Assembly (NCBI GenBank): GCA_023101885.1
Contig: JALPQD010000044.1
Coordinates: 6,167,565 to 6,231,564, forward strand
Reading direction: 5' to 3'
From: Typhlomys cinereus
Taxonomy: Eukaryota; Chordata; Mammalia; Rodentia; Platacanthomyidae
Length of the DNA: 64,000 nucleotides
Shown: positions 51,145 through 63,591 of the stretch, piece by piece
Position numbering within the stretch: the stretch's first letter is position 1
Layout of the letters: every line of letters starts with the position of its first letter
Made by a program: the position numbers and the translations under genes
Notes under the pieces: model-generated
The model's database searches: none
Seen by the model: only the letters and a program-made list of their open reading frames with translations
What the model was told of the DNA's origin: nothing

Positions 51145-51378
51145 TTACAAGGTTGCAAACATAGTTTTGTCAGCGTTGTGGTCACAGCCATAGGATAGAG
51201 ATTTATTTCTAAATTCAGAAATATAGTTGCTAACAAGATTCAGTTTTTCATATGCCATTGAATGAGAGCTTCTGTTAGTAGCTGGCTGATGTCCTGTAGC
51301 TGCCCTCAGTTCCCTAAGAACAAGTCTGGTAGTGGAACAGCTTTCAAAAGGCAGTTTTGTCCAATCAGCACAAGCCAA
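51145..51378 (-). other. Unidentified 77-codon open frame with acceptor-like upstream sequence
   Basis: On the minus strand a pyrimidine-rich stretch ending 'tttatttcag' is followed by an open frame. The frame encodes MACADWTKLPFESCSTTRLV...LRAATGHQ...NLVSNYISEFRNKSLSYGCD and ends in TAA, with an AATAAA about 75 bp beyond the stop. The residue composition is protein-like and not repeat-derived. I do not recognise it. It could be a processed-pseudogene fragment, an internal piece of an old transposon or chance. Confidence 0.25.
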
Positions 51379-52379
51379 CCTGAAATAAATTCAAGAGAAA
51401 GCAGTAAGGAAATCACGATATTTTGTAGCCTATGATCATCATTAGAAGTCAGGACCCAGATGGAGCCCTTAAGGTATGAGGGGAGATCAATCAAATGACA
51501 AGGATATCAGGAGGCAGGAATCATTTGGTTTTCATTTCAGATATCACTTCCCACGTGAATTTTTTTGAATATGACTTCTCACATAATTATTCGTGGAATC
51601 GTGTTTCTTCCTTGATACCTCCAATAACCTTGTTATATTGTATTAATGATATTCCCATGTGATGGAACATTTCACTGATTATTTTCTTCAGAAGAACTCA
51701 AAAGGTTTTCCTGTAGATTCCCAGGCTCTTCACCTTTTCAGTCTTTCTAAATTATACATGAACTGAACTCTTGTTCCTGGTGCAGAAACTGTTAGAAGAA
51801 TCCATTACCTTCTGTGGATATATTTTCATTACCTTCTCACGTGGCCTCTAACTCGCTGGAACTTTCATCAGAAAATGCAATGTACACACTGTGCTATCAG
51901 TGTGGTTATTCACTTGTGTCCCTCATTACATACAAAGTTCTTGCATTCAGATGGAGGTATTTCCATTTTTTTATAAAGCAAATACCACATCTTCTAGCTA
52001 TTACAAGTCTGTTAAGTAAATACACAATTGAATTACAGTTATGCATTCTCAGTTTCATATCAGGACCAATAATTTAGCACATATAATACAAAGTTAACTT
52101 ATTCAATAGTTCTGATATACAAACATATTTTACATTTATACCATTCATAAATTTAGATTTCTCACATTCAGTCTCTAATAATAGCATGCAGACATGTATA
52201 TTTTGTGTATATGTACATGTGTATATCAGTAAACCTGTTTTTAAAACCCTTCTGATTACTGATTAGTAATCTATACAGCTTTGTCTGGTTGTCTGTTAAT
52301 TTCCTTATTTATATTCTTTGGAGTTAATAATTCATTTCATTTGGGGTCTTTGAATTTTTCCTTTTTCTGTTGCGCGTGC

Positions 52380-52439
52380 ATGTGTGTGTGTGTGTGTGTG
52401 TATGTGTGTGCATGTGCGTGTGTGTGTGTGTGTGTGTAT

Positions 52440-52471
<32 letters not shown>

Positions 52472-52472
52472 T
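52380..52472. repeat. (TG)n-rich microsatellite
   Basis: About 90 bp of TG repeats with GC, AT and TTTG interruptions, directly adjoining the B4-like SINE at 52472-52715 and probably linked to it. Confidence 0.92.
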
Positions 52473-52715
52473 TACAAGAGGGCACTTGAGTATGTGTTCC
52501 TGTGGAGGTTCAAGGGTGATCTTGGGGATCATCCTGGATTGCTCTATATCTTTGCTGCTCTGCTTTGTGGTTTCCAAGGCTCCATCTTCCAGGACCGAAT
52601 TACAAGCTGAAGCCATAGTCACTTGGCATTTTTATGTCTGATCTGGGGATCTGAACTTTGGTATTTTTGCTTTGAGGCAAAAGCTTTAGTTGTCAGATCA
52701 TCTCTCAGGCCTTTT
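52472..52715. repeat. B4-like SINE
   Basis: 'agggcacttgagtatgtgtt', 'cctgtggaggttcaagggtg', 'tcttggggatcatcctggat', 'tctgatctggggatctgaac' and 'cagatcatctctcaggcc' follow the B4 order of blocks. Confidence 0.75.
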
Positions 52716-52849
52716 TCCCTTTTTAAAATTTTGTTATCTTAAATTTTATCATTTTGTCTTTTCTTGAAAGGTTTCAGATGTGACAAATACCTTTTATTTC
52801 CCCAAAAGTGAACTATGCTTAGAATTGTCAACAAAGTTTTAATTTTATT

Positions 52850-52965
52850 ATTTTTGAGACAGAATATCATTACATAATTCAGGGTATTTTTAAGGTTATG
52901 AGCCTTTTGCTTTGACTACTCTTGTGCTGGCATGAGAGACACACACCATCATAGCAATTTAATAA
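52850..52965 (-). repeat. Degenerate B1-like SINE
   Basis: 'tttttgagacagaatatcat' and 'cttgtgctggcatgagagac' resemble reverse-complement B1 ('tttgagacagggtttctct...gtgctgggattaaaggc'). It is strongly diverged. Confidence 0.5.
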
Positions 52966-55900
52966 AATTTTGAAGTGATGTGGTTGATCTCCTTAACCAT
53001 AAAGAACTTTCCTAAAACAAATGTCTATTTGGTGATTTGTTGTTTGGATTTTAGGAAGAATCATTAATGTCTTGTCCCTAAAGAGTTATGTTAGAATAAC
53101 TATCTGGACAGTTTCATGAGAATGAGCATTAATTTATGTCAGATTCATAACAGAGTTGAGAATTCCAACTTTTATAAGTATTCATATTTTTTGCACATCC
53201 ACTCACTCTATGGTAGTTCTGTGTACAGTTTTTTATGTAAATAGCTTCATTTAGTTTTGTTCCTGAACTCTATGCTATAGCTAACATTAATGAAGATGTT
53301 TTACTACTGAGCAATTAAATCATGGTCAAACAAGCTGACTTCATAGCTTGCTTGTTGCATGACTTTGCTGTGCCTGCTATACTAGCAAAGCAATAGAAAT
53401 AAGCTGCATTTACATAAGCCTGAATCCACATGCCTGTGCTTTTAAACACTGCTGTTGCTTTTCTCTGTAGTGTGACTTCCCTCATTAAAGCTCCATTACG
53501 AGAAACCTCAGTATAAGACTGCCTACATTCTTATATATCCCTCTGGATAAGAACTGGCTCTTTTTTGTGAATTCTTATATTTTGAAGTAACATCATGTTG
53601 TCTTCCCAGTGCTATCTTCCTTGGGGAAGAAATTCTGGTATTCTTATTAATTAAAATCAGTAGAAATGTACTCATAAATAGACACAACTGAAAGAAGTAG
53701 TGTTGATATTAAATATTTTGCAGTTGCAATTTAAGACTAGGAGAGAAAGAATGGAAAAACTATTTGTTACTAACCGCTAACTTGGTTACATTCTCCATTC
53801 TTGAATAATGTATTTGTCCTATCATGACCAAATATTACTTCTACTATGCTATCTCCCTGACTGCTAACACACCATTTGTTCATACTTCTTGCCATGTGTT
53901 GATATGGGTGGAAGGATCCTAAGTTTTAATTTAAATTACTTTTATAGGAGCCTAAACAACTACATGGTACATTCAAATGACAGAAATGGCTATTGTGTAG
54001 TATCAATATTTCTCCTATTGGAATGGTTTATTGAAAGTCCCCTGTATCTGGCTTCATGTGATAAGAATAGACTGATAACATGGTCCTGGCAATGTGTGAG
54101 GAATGTGTTGTTTTCCTAGCATGTAATTGCTTTTAATAGATGACAAGTAGTAACTAATTTGTAGCATGTGATGCTTTCAGGATATTTGTACTTTTCATGG
54201 AAAAGGAAAGCTGGTGTGATTAGGTACTTTTTGTTATAGGAGCAACAGCAATAAAGATGCTATCACTCCTCTCCTAGGTTTTTCTTCTTTGCTTCTGTTA
54301 TGTCTGATCACATCCTGGTTCATTACTGGCCTTTTCATTTCGTTATGCATCTTTATTTTCTTCAGGGCATTAATATAATTATTTTAATAATTGATTGCAT
54401 CATTAAATGTTAATATATTTGCATAATAAATTAGAATGTGATTCTTAGGTTTTTTTTGTTACAGCCCTTAGAATTAATTTTACTTCTAATAATACCACTT
54501 GACAGTGGACAGCTTCTTAAGCCATTTCAGGTCATAAACTCAATGTGTACAAATAGAATCATGGGATTTTTCCTAGATTTTAGACAAGGTCTTTCACATA
54601 TGTACTTAGGTATTTCAGAGTATGAAATAATTCAGTTATGTATTTCATTAAAAATTTAACTCCTTAGAAGGCTTCTAATTAGAAAGCCTTTTTCTTGTTT
54701 GCTTAAGTAACCCATGTAAACCATGTTTTTAGTAGCATTTTCAGCTGGAATACTCTTTGGTCTGCTAATACTGGATCTCATTATGCAATGATGTGACACA
54801 TAAATATCAGGCATGGTATTTTCATTCATCATTCATTATATTTTAGACTGATCATTTCATCTGTTTGTAGCCATTGCTTCCTGTGACCAGTAAAATTTTT
54901 ATTAAGGTTCTAGTGGAAAAATTCGTGACTCTGCCTCATTAAACATTGAATTCATGACCTTGTTCATATTAATGGGGTATTTAGGTCAATTAAAACAATA
55001 GGCCACTTTAGGAATATCTAATGGAAAAGATAACTGATGTTACACATTATTTTAAACTGTCATTTTTGTAGTAGTTATAAATTTTATAGTGTTTGCTTTC
55101 TGTACAAACCTGGATTCATATTGCTTTGATTTGATTTGAATATATATTATCTTGATTCATTCTTGTCAACGAAGAGATTCATGTTAGAGAAAGTGTTGAA
55201 TCCTAACCATTAGACCACCAGGGAAGCAGTAGTCTTTTCTATTGGAACTAGGGAATTTGCCATGTTGCAAATGACAGAATAACTAGGGAACTGGAGATTT
55301 TGAAATGGCTATTTATAGAATATTAGTGTTTTATTTGTATTGTTGAAATCTATCCTGATCATGGGTAACTTAAAATGTGTCTTGCTTTGTTATACACAAA
55401 CACACAAACATATACACGCATACACACACAAATATTGTAGGATAGATGTGTTAACACTGTGTTCACACAGATCTATCCTCAATATCATGGTGTTAATACA
55501 AACTAATACTTTGTGATAATGGAATTGGAAACAGAAGAATATGTAATATCATTTCCTGTCAGTCAAAATAGAGAACATTGTGTGGAAGTATTAACTTTTA
55601 ATGAATTACCACCTACAACTGAAATAAACGTAATAGACTATATTGATATCCTAACCAGTTTGCTGAATTTGTAGTTATAAATGACATAACTTTCAAAACA
55701 TACTCAGTGCATACTGGGTATTAATGTACATTAATAAGCAGTGTTGGAACATTTTTTAAATTACTTCTGATCAAAGTTTAAGTAATATTATGAATCCTGG
55801 CGATAATTTAATAAGCCCAAATTCAGTGCAATAAACTGTAAAACATTTCAGTCACCTCTGTGTCATTCATATCCCTATTTCCATCTTTTCTCACCAAACT

Positions 55901-56089
55901 CAGACACCTGCATAATCAATGTGAAAACAAATTACTTTATTTCACAAATTGAGTATTAATGGATGATGGGATATTGGGAGATACATTTCTATATATGGTT
56001 TCTAATAAGCAATAATAGCTTATACTAAGACTAATTTACTTTAGAAATGAGATAACTGCTTTATTCTAGCAATTCTTCCAAGCTGCCTT

Positions 56090-56220
56090 TGTGGGCTATC
56101 CTCCTTGTCTTATTTGCTCATTCAACAAATATGTATTGAACTTCTGTCACATTCCATCCTCTACTATTTTTCACAGAATTCTTATTACTCCATTAGGCCA
56201 GTGACACACAGAATGACTAA
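56090..56220 (+). repeat. Ancient MIR/L2-type relic
   Basis: 'gctcattcaacaaatatgta' and 'ttgaacttctgtcacattcc' match the common 'ttcattcaacaaatatttattgagcacctact' pattern of ancient mammalian repeats. Short and diverged. Confidence 0.45.
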
Positions 56221-58302
56221 GTGAATTCTCAGCCACAGAGGCAGAATTTGTTTAATTTGTTTTGTTCTGCCAGTATTCTTGTCTGCTCTGACTTTATGTC
56301 TTGCTTACTCACATTCAAGGTAAATGTTTCTACCAAGTCACATAAGGATTTTACAAGGATTTTACTTGTGGTTTTGTTTACATATGATTAAATTGCTGTG
56401 TCTTACTAATGTGCTTATTATGGACAGCAATTTCTGAAGACCTGCTTTGTTACTTTCTTTTTTCTGGCTTAATTTTGATTTTCATCCTCTCATTGCTTTT
56501 TAAAACTAAATATAACTTAAAATCTAATGAACTTTTGGTTTTATCCATAGTTGGAAGTTTTGAAATGAAATCAGAAATGAAAATGGCATACACAATTAGA
56601 AAAACGTAAGATAATGATAAAGACTATTAAGGTACTATGTATTGTGTGTTTATTGTGTTAGTAGGTATTTCTTTTAAATAAACATATTAAAGAAGTTTTA
56701 TGTTTGACATCATGTTTATACTTTTATATTTTCTCAGGACTGTAGTTTTTGTTTTCAAGATGTTATTAGGTAAAGAATGTTTACAGAACGTATGAGGCTC
56801 TTAGTAGTGATCAGTAACTTCACTTTCTGTACATTCTTGAAATTCAAATGTATTTACTCTGTGCTAGAGGCAAGGGTATTCCTTGGAGGAGATAACTATG
56901 ACTAGTATATAATCACTGTTTTACTACTTTCCTATGATAAATAAGATTTAATAATTAGTGTATTATTAAGGTACTATAAATTACAATAGTTAAGTTATTG
57001 AAACAAGGTAACATAGTGATGTCTTGGACTCTAAGGAGGAGGATTAAGTGTGATGATAAGTTAGTAATTTCAAAGAATAGGCACTTGGGAGTTCAAAGCA
57101 TTGCCAGAAGCAGAAGGAAATAGCATTCAATGATGCATTGGATGTAGTATATAAAACAAAAACAAAAAGTAAACAAGCAAATAAAAAAAAGGAATCACAG
57201 CCCTCATTGTTGTTTCAGGGCTTAAGTTAAAGTTACTAACAAGTAATGGGCATCCTGTTATAGGTGCCAAATGAGCGCAGACTAAAGAAGATGGTGCTAA
57301 TGGATAAAAGTGATTACAGGATTAATGTGATAATAAAGATAAACCACCTTTATGTATTGTGCTAATATTTTTTATAGTTAAGAGGTACAGGGCTGTTCAT
57401 GTTAATACATAGAAATAAACTACAATTCTTTAGCATTAACCTTTGCTTTAACTTTAGGGCTTTGTGCTCCTTTTGATTTGACTTTGAAAAGTCAAACTTT
57501 ACTTTTTTTCCCTCCGTGGTTAACTATTTTGGTCAAATGAATATTTGCACCTCTAAGTGTTTCTTTTGATTTACTCTAGACTGAGGTCATACTGTGTACT
57601 AGACAGGAATTAATTACAAATTGGACAATTTTGCTGTGGTGAAGAGAGAATTTTGTTCTCATTCCAATTGAATCTCTGATCTAAGAATTTTACATTCTTT
57701 ATATGACTCAGGGGCAGTGAACATGTACTGAAAAAAAAAACCTCTGAAAGAAAAAAAGTCATTCAAAAAGAAATGTAGGTCATTTCTTTTGAATTTTACA
57801 CTGAATGACTTACAGTACAATATTGAAAAGTCTTCTTCCCAAGTGGAAATAAATATCTTGTCCAAGTAAATTTAAAAGGTTATATATTTTTATGTTCTGC
57901 AAGTTGAAAATCAATTCGACATTTTAATTATTATAAAAATGCCAAAACAGATGATACATTTATGTAAAAAGTAGTATATGTCAATCTTGAGATATTGCTA
58001 TTGTGACTGTAATATTATTCATGTAGATCATGTAAGCCCTTCTCATTCATTTCTTGGTAGTCTATGTTTATTCATTTATCTCATAAACAGAATTATTAAA
58101 ATGCAATATGGATTATTTACCAGAAAATCTTAATTCTCAGTGCTTTGATATATCTTTCCAAATTCAACCTGGGCCACTAAAATATACATAATTTTATCAT
58201 TTTATATTAGTTCCTCTTGGCAAAATTATTTTAGCATCATTCTAATGCTTCATTCATGAAAGTATGAAGTAGTGTATTTAACAATTTTCTTTATTAGCAT
58301 CA

Positions 58303-58464
58303 ATAATTATAAGATGAAAGTATCTATTGATTTAGAAAGTATGTATGCTATAAGTCTTGCAGTATTACATATTTAGCCAAGGTTCAATTTTTTCAGTCAA
58401 AATATTGAAGGATACATATCATATTAACATGTAAATTTCTTTTACATTTAATGTAAAAATTTTA
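58303..58464 (+). repeat. Left copy of a ~165-bp duplication flanking an L1 fragment
   Basis: It reads from 'ataattataagatgaaagta' through 'cagtattacatatttagcca' to 'atttaatgtaaaaatttta'. The same order occurs at 59311-59472 with roughly 10% differences and small shifts. The sequence between is mainly L1 3' UTR. Confidence 0.85.
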
Positions 58465-58474
58465 GTGAAACCAT

Positions 58475-59305
58475 AGAATTGTTTTTATTAATTTTATTTT
58501 TAAACTAATTTTAAGTACTTTAAATTCCTAGCCCTACATGCTCCTTTCCTTGCTTTTTCCTTCTCCCTTCCTGCTCCACTTCCCTCCCCTTCTCATCCCT
58601 TCACATTCTTTCTCCCCTACCTTCATGGGTCCAGTCTACTCCCTCCTATTCTCCTGTCCTTTGGTTCTGTGGGTCCTGGAGTTTCCTCTATATCATATGC
58701 TCTCCTGGGGATTCAAGCCTCTATGGCAGTCCAAGTGGCCTTTCCTTGAGCAGCCCGCTGATATGGGTACTTGCCCTACTTCTGTCTGACCCCTTGCCCC
58801 AAGGATCCTACTGTCTGAAACTATTTCTCCTGATATCCATTCCTGTCCATGGGGACATGTTGACTGTGCAGGTCTGATGAGGTCAAGTCCCATTACTGTG
58901 AGTTCCTGGCTGCCGCTGCCCTATCTTGAGTGGAATTACCTGTCTAGTGACAAACCTCTCCATCTTCAGGCTCTTTGTCCCTTACCACCTCCTCTACAGT
59001 CTTACCACCTTCTCTTCTGCAAAGTTCCCTGAGCATCCATATGGGGAGAGATTTGGCTGACCTGTTTCCAGGTGAACATTATAGAGTTGCTGATATTCTG
59101 TATTCAGGTTTTTTGCTGTTGTTTTTGTCCATTTTGCTATTCTTGCACTGCACAAGACTATAGTCTAACTGAGTATTGAGATCCTCTCCTATCCAACAAT
59201 AGAGAAACTATTAAAGAGAGACCTTTATATAAGGGACAGCTTGAAGGAGAGGGAGATCAGGAGTAGAACACGGAGTGAGTGGGCTCAACCTCCAGTACAT
59301 CATTA
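58475..59305 (-). mobile_element. LINE-1 3' UTR fragment, antisense, between duplicated flanks
   Basis: It starts with a T-rich tail complement, then a C/T-rich polypurine-complement tract (58545-58640), then 3' UTR wording shared with 49590-50760. This includes 'ccttgccccaaggatcctac', 'ggacatgttgactgtgcagg' and 'ctatcttgagtggaattacc'. It ends near 59305, where the duplicated flank begins. Confidence 0.82.
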
Positions 59306-59310
59306 TGTTG

Positions 59311-59472
59311 ATAATTATAAGATGAAAGTATCTCTTGATTTAGAAAATTACGGATGCTACAAGCCTTGCAGTATTACATATTTAGCCAAGGTTCAGTTCT
59401 TTCAATCAAAATAAAGAAGCATACCTATAACGTTAATTTCCAAATTTCTTTTCATTTAATGTAAAAATTTTA
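59311..59472 (+). repeat. Right copy of the ~165-bp duplication
   Basis: The counterpart of 58303-58464. The strongest shared block is 'gcagtattacatatttagccaaggttca'-like sequence in both copies. Differences are scattered substitutions and short indels. Confidence 0.85.
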
Positions 59473-60309
59473 TTTTTAAAATTGTTTAAAAATAGATTTA
59501 ATTATGATTTATTACCTCTTAATGTTTGGTTGTTATCTTGTATTACATGCATTTATGCCTGGCATTGTTTAAACATTCTTCTGCTTAAAGTACTCTTTAT
59601 GGAAAAAGTTAAGAAGCCATGCCCTAGTTTGTAATGGAGCCTGGTCTATTAGTCAGATTTTTTCCTCATTGCATATGAATTTAGCATAGGGACATAGCCA
59701 AGTTTACCAGGGACAAGGCCAAGTTTACCATTGAACTCAACGAGTAGCTTTCACCACAATTTGAAAATCCACTTTCTTTTTATGTATCCTTAACAAACTT
59801 TCTACTGACATCTTAATGATGTGCAAAGTTCCATTCTGTTTGGTTTCATTTTTGTCGTATTATTTTATTTTGCACAGTATGTTCTGACTAGTGCTTAATT
59901 AGACGCTGAGATTTGGCAAGAGCTTTTCTGATCAAGCCGTCTACCTTAATGCCTATATCTTACCAGAAGTTTTTTGTGTTCTGTCTGTTCTTTCTGTTTC
60001 TTCATACTTTTCCCTTTTCTGACAGGAAACTGATTTTACAAATGGAGGTTAGTTATTTTTGTTATTGCTGTTGAGAATAAGCCAATGTCATCCCTCAGAA
60101 TACTATTTGCTGTCATTTTTTATGTCAATATCACAATCTGGAAAATATCTCAGTATTTTCAATGTTTGTAGCACTTTCCTTCAAATACAACACAATTTAA
60201 TTTTGCACACCTCCTGACATGTGTGTGATTTGTTTCAGTCTTGCAGATTTTTAAAAAATGTACTTTAAGTACACTCACAAATGGAATATTGGAAAGAAAT
60301 AGTAATAAT

Positions 60310-60530
60310 AATGGCTTACTTTTACATGATATTTCACACTCTACACCATATTTGAAATTCTTACATACATTAATTCATTTGTCTTTTCAGTAATCCTTTC
60401 AGTTTACAATCGTTTCTTTCATATATGACGATAGTAAGGGACATAGAAGTTATGTAACCTATTTAGGATAATACAAAAACCAAAGAATTCTGTTTCATAG
60501 CTTTTTCAAAAGCTGCTATTATTTATAAAT
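60310..60530. repeat. Ancient MIR/L2-type relic
   Basis: 'cttacatacattaattcatt', 'agtaatcctttcagtttaca', 'gacgatagtaagggacatag' and 'aagttatgtaacctatttag' follow the pattern of a MIR/L2 3' part (tttacatatattaactcatttaatcc...gatgaggaaactgaggcacagagaggttaagtaac). Confidence 0.5.
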
Positions 60531-61372
60531 TTGATAATTGCTTCAGTGCCACCTTCTCTCTACCTTTTCATCAAGCTCCACACTCATTTATCACCTTCTC
60601 CTGTTCACTGTTGATAAGGTAATAAGGCAACATACTGGTACTCACAGAAGTTTTATCTTTAATCAATCCAGTGCTTTTCCAAGTTATCGATAGTGCATTA
60701 TGAAAGGGCCTTTTCCACAGCGTAGAGTAGAAAAAACCCAGCATGTATATGTGAAGACATAAAATGAATATTATGCCTCTTCTGTCTCTAAGTTAATGAG
60801 GTGATCTAAATTTCACTATACCACAAGTTCAGTCTGGAATGCATAATGAATTAATAAAAATTTTGGTTTATAATAACTCATTTACTTTCATTTGCAGTCC
60901 CTTTCTACTGGAATACATATCATTGGGGGAATCAAGGACATTGAAGTGTACATCATAGCTAACTGTCCATAATCACTGAAGTTTGCAATAGTAGTTTAAA
61001 AAGTTCTTAGATATATGCTCCACACGTATAGGTAAATGTTCTTGATATGCAAACTGCTATACCTCTTTGGGGTCTAAAATGTTAATAGAAAAAGAATTAG
61101 GGTTTGGATCTATTCCTATCTATTAAACTAGAGTAGTTATTGATGATAGTATTTTCATTGGCTACTTGGCATTAAACCTCAATGGAACTGTCAGAAGATA
61201 ATTGGATAAAGGGTAACCATAAAAGCAAGATAGTAGAAATACCTAACAGAAAAAGGGTTACTCTTTCTCCTTTTTACACAAGCCATGCTGTTTGCCATAT
61301 TCTTTTCAGTATTTTGGTAATTGCTTTAACTGAAAGTATTTAGGAAGGATATCTCTCCATCCAAAGTTTTCT

Positions 61373-61683
61373 TTTTTTAAAAAAAATTTTAATTTATTAT
61401 TTATTCAATTTTGCTTGTATGCATGTGTGCGCGTGTGTGTATGTATATATGTATGTGTGCGAGTGTGTGTGTAGAACGAGGGACGAATTCGGGAACCACT
61501 ATGGACACGTCCTCCTCCTTCTTGTTTACTCTGCCCTGGGATTCACAGGCTCCTCCCTACCAGGACTGGAAATGCAGGCCACGCCCGCTTCCGCCTGGCA
61601 TCTATATGTGGGGTCTAGGATTCGAACTCAGGACCTTCCATCTGCAAGACAGATGCTTAACCCCTGAGCCACCTCTCCAGCCC
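61373..61683 (-). mobile_element. Full-length tRNA-derived SINE (B2/DIP-like)
   Basis: On the minus strand it begins GGGGCTGGAGAGGTGGCTCA (A box). The B box region GGTCCTGAGTTCGAATCC, matching the Pol III consensus, lies opposite 61619-61636. The body matches the other two copies, and the tail has CA-rich, then TACATA, then A/T-rich sequence. A perfect 18-bp target duplication CTCCATCCAAAGTTTTCT flanks it at 61355-61372 and 61684-61701. It is the best-preserved copy, with plausible Pol III promoter boxes. Confidence 0.94.
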
Positions 61684-62039
61684 CTCCATCCAAAGTTTTC
61701 TAAAATTAGGTAGTGTTTAGTAAGTTATAATGCTCATCATGCTATATGTATCTTGGCCCATGTCTTAGTAAGGAAAGATCCTGCCACTTCCACAAACAGT
61801 AGGTTTCTTCTTACTTTATTTCACATTTTATGAGAATCTTTGGGTTATCAAGCAATATGATTTGACATTTCATTTCTTGTACTCACAGTATTGTTAGTGA
61901 GAGAAACAATAAAAACTGATTAAAATACAAGAACAATTTTTTCTCTTTCATAGAGAAATTATACATTGGGCTACTGTGTTCTTGGCAGTTAATGATTCTG
62001 ACATAAAAAGTATATAATATGTGCCTTCAAAAAACTTAT

Positions 62040-62600
62040 TTTTCTTTATTAATTCTTTTTGTGTTTTAATGTGTTGATAGTGAATTTATGGTACTTTCAC
62101 ACCTTAATCCCAATCCCATCACCCCTTCTTCCTTGCCCAACTCCCTCCTATTTTCTTGTTTTTTTCTTTTTCTTTTTTTCATGAATGGCCCACTGAATTT
62201 CATCTGGTTTGACTTCTATGGCATGTGCCTCAATACTTGCTAAACCATCGATCTACCAGTGAGAAAAGCATCTTCCCTCCCCTACCCCCATCAATTTCTT
62301 AGGAATGTGTGGAGTCTCTTGAGATCTTTCCTCTGCCATGGTGAAACATTGATAGACCAAATCCCTTGCAGCTGCAGTGAATTCATGGATGCAGAAGCCC
62401 TGACATATCCAGAAGATAATATTTGCCATATTCCTTCTTCCCTTTAAACTCTTACAATCTTACTGTTCTATCTTCTAATATATTCCCTGAGCCTTAGGTT
62501 GGGTGAGTGGCTTAGATATCCTGTTTAGGTTCAATCAGTCCACAATCATTTTCTGCACATTTGCCAGTTAGGCTTTTCTTTAATAAGTACCTTCCATTGG
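62040..62600 (-). mobile_element. Old LINE-1 3' UTR fragment, antisense
   Basis: T-rich start, C/T-rich tract (62100-62185), then degraded L1 3' UTR wording. 'tgacttctatggcatgtgcc', 'ccttctt...ctcttacaatcttactg' and 'attccctgagccttaggttg' parallel the copies at 43262-43320 and 50060-50110. Edges are approximate. Confidence 0.7.
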
Positions 62601-63534
62601 AGAAGGAACCTTCTAGGTTGAGATAAGTATTTCTCCTATCTATGGGCATAATTACAAGTATTTCAAAGATAGTTTAATAGTGTTTTTATTGCTGAACCAT
62701 AGTGGCTTGCACCCTTCCCCTAGGTCTATGTCTTCCCCTTTCATAGGTTCTTGTTCTGACTTATAGTACCAGGAATATGATCCATGCTGTACAGTGGTTT
62801 AAGTACTTGGAGAATGTGGTATCAAGGACAGGAGGGTGCTGGCTAAGAAATACAGGTTGTGGTTAACTAACGAAGGACATTTTTATTATGACCTATAGGT
62901 ATCCTCTAATGGATTCTTAATTAGAGGTTTGCAGTGGTTTGATCAAATTGCATTTTCGAATGACCACTTTCAGTAATGAAAATTCATGATTGATAGCAGA
63001 ACTTTTAGGAGGCTTTTAATAATCGTCTAATTGAGAGATTTTAATGTTTTGAGCTAAGACAATGGCATTGGGGTCATTAAGGAAGAGGGTAAATATTTAG
63101 AAAGTGAAATTAACAGTACCTTATTAAACTGGGGAAGGTAACAAAGAAATAAAGCAGGAAGGAAAAGTCACAAGTCGCAGAGGATTCTCCAGTTTTTCTT
63201 TTTGTTAGATGCCGCAGGGTGGGAAAGAACAGGATAGTGCATCAAACATCAGATATATTAATCATGAAGTAATGAAATTAGGGTACAGTATTCTATGGTA
63301 ACTTAGGTGTTCAAAACTGAAACTCAAAAGAATGGCTGAGTTTGAGAAAGGGTCTAGGACTTCATCTACATATGTGTTGTATTTAAAACCATAGAAACAA
63401 AGACAGTCATGCTGTCATAGGCATATAAACCAAAAAACTGTTTGTAAGGCTAAAGAAAAGAGGACTGTAAATTTGTGTCTGGCTTGGACTGCATGTGATT
63501 TTCCAGTATAGAACTTCATAATGAGACAATATGC

Positions 63535-63536
<2 letters not shown>

Positions 63537-63583
<47 letters not shown>

Positions 63584-63591
63584 GTCTGTCT
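63537..63591 (+). repeat. (TCTG)n microsatellite
   Basis: About 13 TCTG/TGTC units with one TCTC interruption near the right end. The Asp-Arg-Gln-Thr repeats in the antisense frame are its translation. Confidence 0.96.

Noticed and set aside
61600..61683. tRNA gene
   Set aside because: The A and B box-like sequences belong to the tRNA-derived head of a SINE, with body, tail and target duplication around it.
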